NCBI GenBank assembly: GCA_900549705.1
Contig: URPI01000085.1
Coordinates: forward strand, 1-9,393
Direction of reading: 5' to 3'
From: an uncultured Eubacteriales bacterium
Lineage (GTDB): Bacteria; Bacillota; Clostridia; Oscillospirales; Oscillospiraceae
Length of the DNA stretch: 9,393 nt
Made by a program: the position numbers and the translations under genes. The notes beneath the pieces were generated by a model. It saw only the letters and a program-made list of their open reading frames with translations, searched no databases and was not told the origin of the DNA. Below, piece after piece: positions 5,845-9,393 of this stretch (within the stretch, counting starts at the first letter, position 1; every line of letters starts with the position of its first letter).

Positions 5845-5934
5845 AGTTGGCCTGTGCGAAACGGTTTAGCGTGCAGTTCGTTACCGGGCGGGTTAGGGCA
5901 GTAACGTATGGGTATGATGTTCGTAGCGGCTCTG

Positions 5935-6579
5935 TCAGGCGGCACTGCCGCCCACGTTGCCACCCGTTTGGATGAATGTATTGGGCACTTCTCCCACGAT
6001 GACCGTTTCCGCCACCACAATCTGGCTGGTGATGGTAAAGGAGCTGGTCTCCCCCAGCACCAGCACCGCCGCGTCCACGCTCACCTCCATCAACAGTTGA
6101 TGGAGCGTCTGGTTGATTCCCGCCTGGTGAAACGCGCTGGAGAAGGTGGCATCGCTGTTGCGGATTGCCAGAATATGCACCGGAATATTCGGCCCCTTGC
6201 CGGAAAAAAATTCCGGCAGGAACAGACTCCCGACAGGAATGCCGATGTCCACCGCATCCAGCTCCAGAATTTTCCCGTTGATGATGTTCAAAATGTCCGT
6301 TTTCAGATGGTTGATTTCTCCGATGTTGGTTTTCAGGGCGGTGATTCTGCCGTTTACGTCCTTTTCAAAATACACCATCCGGTCATACTGGATGTTTCCG
6401 TTTTCAATCTGCTGTGCCACCGCGTCATTTGCCAGGTCGGACGTGGCATTTTTGACACTGGTCTGCGCCAGATCCTGAATCACCAAGCGGTATTTGTTCC
6501 GCAGGGTAAAAAAGCAGGCCGCCAGAACCGTGAAGCCAATCAGCAGGTAAATTCCAAAAATTTTCAGCCTTTTCCGCAT
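5935..6579 (-). CDS. yunB: Sporulation protein YunB
   Basis: YunB is a mother-cell protein of the sigma-E regulon in Bacillus that is required for proper sporulation; its biochemical role is unknown. The 214-residue protein has one N-terminal membrane segment (about 8-25) preceded by a basic MRKRLK start, so the rest should lie outside the cytoplasm. Typical family stretches are the helical region with NKYRLVIQDLAQTSVKNA at 28-45, GEINHLKTDILNIIN at 87-101, and VDIGIPVGSL followed by a glycine-rich turn and PNIPVHIL at about 110-136. It is shorter than the Bacillus protein (about 254 residues), mainly at the C-terminus. The start at 6579 is set by GGAGGGG 6 bases upstream; a TTG at 6657 in the same frame has no good site. 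The start codon lies in one arm of a 17-bp perfect inverted repeat. pcrA lies upstream on the same strand; the palindromic element begins one base after the stop. Confidence 0.88.
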   Translation of the reverse strand: MRKRLKIFGIYLLIGFTVLAACFFTLRNKYRLVIQDLAQTSVKNATSDLANDAVAQQIENGNIQYDRMVYFEKDVNGRITALKTNIGEINHLKTDILNIINGKILELDAVDIGIPVGSLFLPEFFSGKGPNIPVHILAIRNSDATFSSAFHQAGINQTLHQLLMEVSVDAAVLVLGETSSFTITSQIVVAETVIVGEVPNTFIQTGGNVGGSAA

Positions 6580-6619
6580 GAGATTCCCCTCCGGGAAACT
6601 GTATGCGGAAAAGGCTGAA
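6563..6619 (-). promoter_or_regulatory. Hairpin burying the yunB start codon
   Basis: On the minus strand TTCAGCCTTTTCCGCAT (6619-6603) is the perfect complement of ATGCGGAAAAGGCTGAA (6579-6563), which is the start codon and first codons of yunB. The 23-base loop holds the GGAGGGG ribosome binding site and a possible inner TTCCC/GGGAA stem (6597-6584) around it. In an RNA that contains both arms, the start codon would be paired. The repeat is seen directly; its effect on translation is inferred. Confidence 0.8.
6598..6605 (-). promoter_or_regulatory. Candidate sigma-E -10 element for yunB
   Basis: CATACAGT on the minus strand (6605-6598) matches the sigma-E -10 pattern CATACAnT exactly and lies 18 bases before the yunB ATG. 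This is nearly the same spacing as the CATACATT before ylbJ (17 bases). The -35 region (TTATCA around 6626-6621) is a weak match. A transcript from here would start inside the loop of the start-codon hairpin and so lack its 5' arm. Confidence 0.5.
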
Positions 6620-6695
6620 TTGATAACTGCAATATACGGCGCTTCACGCCGTGGCAAAGTCGCTGAATTGTGGACGTTTTAACCGGAAATTCGTA

Positions 6696-9092
6696 TCAGA
6701 GCTTCTTCAAGTAGGCCGAGGCGGTTTTCAGCATCAGCTTTTTGGTGCCGATGTCGTCAAAGGCGATTTCCAGCAGAGCATCCCCACCCATTTTGTTGAC
6801 GGTGAGCACCATGCCCTTGCCAAAGGCAGCGTGCTGCACCATGTCTCCCTGCTCCAGCGCCAGCATGGGGGCTACGGACTGGGAGGAAATCATCGAGCTT
6901 TCGCTGTGGTAGCGGGGACGGTTGGCAGCCACTCTGGTGCCGCCGGTACGCTCCTGCGCGGCAGCAGACTGGGAGGGGCGGAAGCCGCCCTTGCGGATGA
7001 TGTATTCCTCGGGAATCTCCCGGAGGAAGCGGGAGGGCAGGGACGCAGAGGTGCGGCCATAAATCATACGCTGGCGCGCATAGCTGATGGTCAGGTGCTT
7101 CTTTGCACGGGTGATTGCCACATAGCACAGGCGGCGCTCCTCCTCCATCTCCTCGCTGTTGCCGATGGCGCGCTGGCCGGGGAACAGACCGTCCTCAAAG
7201 CCCACCAGGAACACATTGGGAAATTCCAGTCCCTTGGCAGAGTGCATGGTCATCATCACCACCGCATCGTCGGAAGCGTTGTACTGCTCAATGTCCGTAT
7301 AGAGGGCAATCTCCTCCAGGAAGCCCGCCAGGGTTGGCTCCTCGGTGTTTTCCATGTAGGAATGAATGCTGGATTTCAGCTCTCGCACGTTTTCCAGCCG
7401 GGTCTTATTCTCCTCGGTGTCCTTGGCGGTGAGCATATCGGCATAGCCGGTGCGCTCCACCACCTGGTCATAAAATTCCGGCAGGGACATCCCGTTTTTC
7501 AGCAAACCATCCAAATCCTCAATCATGCCTGCAAATTCCAGGAATTTTTCCGTGTTTTTCTCCAAAGGCGCATAGGCATAGGGGGCGGAAATGACGGAAT
7601 ACAGGGGTTTCCCCTCTGCCTGCGCCAGCCGGTCGGCCATTTCGATGGTTTTGGGGCCCAGGCCGCGGGGCGGGTTATTGATGATGCGGTGCAGCCGCAG
7701 GTTATCCGCGCGATTGTTGATGACGCACAGATAGGAGAGCATATCCTTGATTTCGGCACGGTCAAAAAAGCGGGTACCGCCAATGACCCGGTAAGGGATG
7801 CCGTTGCGCTTCATGGCATATTCCAGGGCGTTGGACTGGGCATTGGTGCGATACAAAATGGCATAGTCCTTCATCCCGCTGCCCCGGGTTCCCGCCAGAA
7901 TCTGCCCCGCCACGAAGTTCGCTTCTACGCCCTCGTCCGCCGCTTCATACACGGTGATGAGGTCGCCATCGCCGTTGTCCGTCCACAGCTTCTTGCCCTT
8001 GCGGCCAATGTTGTGGGAGATGACGGCGTTGGCCGCATTCAGAATGGACTGGGTGGAGCGGTAGTTCTGCTCCAGGCGGATGGTGCGGCAGCGGGGATAT
8101 TGCTTTTCAAAATCCAGGATATTTTCGATGGTAGCGCCGCGGAATCGGTAGATGCTCTGGTCATCGTCACCCACCACGCAGATGTTTTCCCGTCCGCCTG
8201 CCAGCAGTGCGGTGAGCAGATACTGCATATGATTGGTGTCCTGGTACTCGTCCACCAACAGATAGCGGAACTTCTGCTGATAATACCGGCGGACATCCTC
8301 GTGCTTTTGCAGCAGCTCCACGGTCAGGCAGATGATGTCGTCAAAGTCCAGGGCGTTGTTCTCCCGCAGCTGTGCCTGGTACTTTTCATAAGCACCCGAA
8401 ATATACTTTGCTTTCAGGTTGCCGGACTCCTCGGCCTCCGCCCGCATCTGCCGGGGGGAAACCTGCTTGTCCTTTTCCTTGCTGATGGCAGCAAGGACAT
8501 ACTTGGGCGGGAATGTTTTCTCGTCCATGTCCAAATCCTTCAGGATGTTCTTCATCACCCGCTCAGAGTCGGCGCTGTCATAGATGGTGAAGCTTCTCGT
8601 GTAGCCCCCCAGCACATCAATGTCCCGGCGGAGAATCCGGCAGCAGGCAGAGTGAAAGGTCATTGCCCAGATGTCCTGGGCTTTGCTGCCCAAAAGGGCA
8701 CTGAGCCGATCCTTCATCTCGTTGGCGGCCTTGTTGGTAAAGGTGATGGCGATGATGCTCCATGGCGCGGCAGGCTCCACGGCGCAGAGGGCGTCCGCCC
8801 GGCGGGTATCATCGAGGCTGGGGTCGTCCCCCAGATTTTCCAGAAAGGCCACGTCGTCCTCCGTGACGGCGTGGGAAATTTCGCAGCAGTCGCTGCCCCG
8901 GCCGAAGCGCATGAGGTTGGCAATCCTGTTAATGAGGACGGTGGTCTTGCCGCTGCCTGCACCGGCAAGCAGCAGCAGCGGTCCCTCCGTGGTCAGCACG
9001 GCCTGACGCTGCATATCGTTCAGCTGAGAAAACTGCCGCTCGATGTAATTTTTTCGGGCGGTCAGAAATCGGGAGTCCATTTGTTCTGTCAT
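6696..9092 (-). CDS. pcrA: ATP-dependent DNA helicase PcrA/UvrD (superfamily 1)
   Basis: PcrA is a 3'-5' DNA helicase for repair, plasmid replication and removal of stalled RNA polymerase. The 798-residue protein shows the whole set of superfamily 1A motifs: Q-motif region QLNDMQRQAV at 23-32, Walker A GAGSGKTT at 44-51, motif Ia ITFTNKAANEM at 116-126, motif II DEYQDTN at 281-287, motif III GDDDQSIYRFRGA at 308-320, motif IV LEQNYRST at 340-347, and further on MTMHSAKGLEFPNVFLVG (motif V) and RRLCYVAITRAK (motif VI). The last 50 residues (GDMVQHAAFGKGMV onward) form the Tudor-like RNA-polymerase-binding tail. An insertion of about 40 residues (about 63-107) separates motifs I and Ia compared with Bacillus PcrA. 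The start at 9092 is chosen because CAGGTG lies 5 bases upstream; ATGs at 9113 and 9080 lack this. yunB lies 116 bases downstream on the same strand. Confidence 0.96.
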   Translation of the reverse strand: MTEQMDSRFLTARKNYIERQFSQLNDMQRQAVLTTEGPLLLLAGAGSGKTTVLINRIANLMRFGRGSDCCEISHAVTEDDVAFLENLGDDPSLDDTRRADALCAVEPAAPWSIIAITFTNKAANEMKDRLSALLGSKAQDIWAMTFHSACCRILRRDIDVLGGYTRSFTIYDSADSERVMKNILKDLDMDEKTFPPKYVLAAISKEKDKQVSPRQMRAEAEESGNLKAKYISGAYEKYQAQLRENNALDFDDIICLTVELLQKHEDVRRYYQQKFRYLLVDEYQDTNHMQYLLTALLAGGRENICVVGDDDQSIYRFRGATIENILDFEKQYPRCRTIRLEQNYRSTQSILNAANAVISHNIGRKGKKLWTDNGDGDLITVYEAADEGVEANFVAGQILAGTRGSGMKDYAILYRTNAQSNALEYAMKRNGIPYRVIGGTRFFDRAEIKDMLSYLCVINNRADNLRLHRIINNPPRGLGPKTIEMADRLAQAEGKPLYSVISAPYAYAPLEKNTEKFLEFAGMIEDLDGLLKNGMSLPEFYDQVVERTGYADMLTAKDTEENKTRLENVRELKSSIHSYMENTEEPTLAGFLEEIALYTDIEQYNASDDAVVMMTMHSAKGLEFPNVFLVGFEDGLFPGQRAIGNSEEMEEERRLCYVAITRAKKHLTISYARQRMIYGRTSASLPSRFLREIPEEYIIRKGGFRPSQSAAAQERTGGTRVAANRPRYHSESSMISSQSVAPMLALEQGDMVQHAAFGKGMVLTVNKMGGDALLEIAFDDIGTKKLMLKTASAYLKKL

Positions 9093-9122
9093 AATTGCAC
9101 CTGTCTTCAACATGATGCCATT

Positions 9123-9151
9123 ATTTTAGCGCATTTTCGGCAAAACGTAAA
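9123..9151 (-). promoter_or_regulatory. Candidate sigma-A promoter for pcrA
   Basis: On the minus strand TTTACG (9151-9146) and TAAAAT (9128-9123) are 17 bases apart, matching the housekeeping consensus at 4 and 5 of 6 positions. The -10 lies 30 bases before the chosen pcrA start at 9092. It would separate pcrA expression from the upstream sporulation sigma gene. Confidence 0.45.
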
Positions 9152-9167
9152 GAGGGAAAATGCCGTT

Positions 9168-9393
9168 TTAAGCCATCAGCTCCCGAAGCATGGCGACGGC
9201 CTTTTTCTCAATTCTCGACACCTGCACCTGACTGACGTTCATCACCGCCGCCACCCGCTGCTGGGTCAGGCCGTGGAAATACCGCAGCTGAATGACCATC
9301 CGCTCCCGTTCCGGCAGACCGGAGATCGCCTGCCGCAGAGCGATTTTCTCTACCATCCGTTCTTCCGATTCCGTGTCTGTCAGGACATTTTCC
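9168..9393 (-). CDS. sigF: Sporulation sigma factor, 3' end (most like SigF), cut by the window edge
   Basis: Only the C-terminal 74 or so residues are inside the window; the gene continues beyond 9393. They form region 4 of a sigma-70-type factor: EKIALRQAISGLPERERMVIQLRYFHGLTQ is the first part (given by its ends, EKIALRQAIS and LTQ), followed by the DNA-binding helix-turn-helix VAAVMNVSQVQVSRIEKKAV that recognises the -35 element. The SQVQVSR-EKK ending and the KIALR lead resemble SigF of Bacillus and Clostridium more than SigG, which normally has SQAQVSRLEK. SigF is the first forespore-specific sigma factor. SigG remains an alternative because the N-terminal regions are not visible. No strong terminator follows the stop; 75 bases separate it from pcrA. 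A spoIIAA-spoIIAB pair further upstream would confirm the call. Confidence 0.78.
   Translation of the reverse strand, partial: ENVLTDTESEERMVEKIALRQAISGLPERERMVIQLRYFHGLTQQRVAAVMNVSQVQVSRIEKKAVAMLRELMA

Larger units (their letters stand above)
5521..5933. repeat. 413-bp nested palindromic element filling the convergent intergenic region
   Basis: This gene-free stretch is one large imperfect palindrome. The arms 5541-5617 and 5837-5913 align without gaps and match at about 59 of 77 positions. Perfect blocks are ACCCATACGTT (5541-5551 with 5903-5913), a 20-bp block (5557-5576 with 5878-5897), AAACCGTTT (5587-5595 with 5859-5867) and AACTGTAGGGGC (5606-5617 with 5837-5848). Weaker similarity continues outward (CGCcACGAA near 5526-5534 against its partner near 5920-5928). 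Within it lie five smaller hairpins. No credible protein is encoded, and no target-site duplication or transposase was seen. It resembles a composite, non-autonomous repeat element. Confidence 0.85.

Noticed and set aside
5395..5975. Open frames inside the palindrome (for example 5733-5975 plus and 5395-5673 minus) with similar RVR-TYGY stretches
   Set aside because: The likeness comes from the two palindrome arms being read in opposite directions. No ribosome binding sites or domain features support them.
6198..6218. Perfect 8-bp hairpin TGCCGGAA-AAAAA-TTCCGGCA inside yunB
   Set aside because: It lies in coding sequence (LPEFFSGKG), lacks a T-run after the stem on either strand, and is easily explained by the codons used.
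6636..6652. Small hairpin ACGGCG-CTTCA-CGCCGT between pcrA and yunB as a pcrA terminator
   Set aside because: The stem is only 6 bp and is followed on the minus strand by ATATTGC rather than a T-run, so read-through into yunB seems likely.
9131..9163. Inverted repeat GCATTTTC (9131-9138) with GAAAATGC (9156-9163) after the sigma factor gene, as a terminator
   Set aside because: The stem is AT-rich with a 17-base loop and no T-run follows on the minus strand; it also overlaps the candidate pcrA promoter.

Overview
The window looks like chromosomal DNA of a spore-forming member of the Clostridia (Bacillota), most likely a GC-rich gut Oscillospirales/Ruminococcaceae-type organism. This rests on: five sporulation-type genes (yqfC, yqfD, ylbJ, yunB and the 3' end of a forespore sigma factor gene, most like sigF); Shine-Dalgarno sites of the AGGAGG type; frequent C or G at third codon positions; and several families of short palindromic repeats of a kind I associate with that group. 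The taxonomic call is an inference. No phage, plasmid, CRISPR, tRNA or rRNA signal was seen.

Layout, left to right. From 4204 down to 77, on the minus strand, lies the operon yqfC - yqfD - phoH - ybeY - era. The first three junctions are overlapping or directly abutting (GTGA, ATGA, TAA/ATG). ybeY and era are separated by 257 bp holding a palindromic repeat (1005-1153). A related repeat piece lies just beyond the era stop. A good sigma-A-like promoter sits inside yqfD and could supply phoH, ybeY and era in growing cells.

Divergently, on the plus strand, ylbJ (4276-5289) and a small four-cysteine protein gene (5267-5479) overlap by 23 bases and end at a strong terminator that should work in both directions. 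The 71-bp gap between yqfC and ylbJ is nearly symmetric: an 8-base match to the sigma-E -10 sequence faces ylbJ and a 7-of-8 match faces yqfC, within nested inverted repeats.

From 5521 to 5933 there is no gene. The whole stretch is one nested, imperfect palindrome, about 413 bp, built from five smaller hairpins. It lies between the terminator and the 3' end of the convergent gene yunB.

From the right edge, on the minus strand, come the end of sigF, pcrA and yunB. yunB has the most striking regulatory structure in the window. A 17-bp perfect inverted repeat would bury its start codon in any transcript read through from pcrA, while a candidate sigma-E promoter lies so that its own transcript would lack the 5' arm. 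This suggests a switch that keeps yunB silent in growing cells and on in the mother cell.

Together the genes mix housekeeping functions (ribosome assembly and RNA maturation through Era and YbeY, DNA repair helicase PcrA, PhoH ATPase) with early mother-cell sporulation genes. Most of the interest lies in how the sequence separates these two expression programmes.
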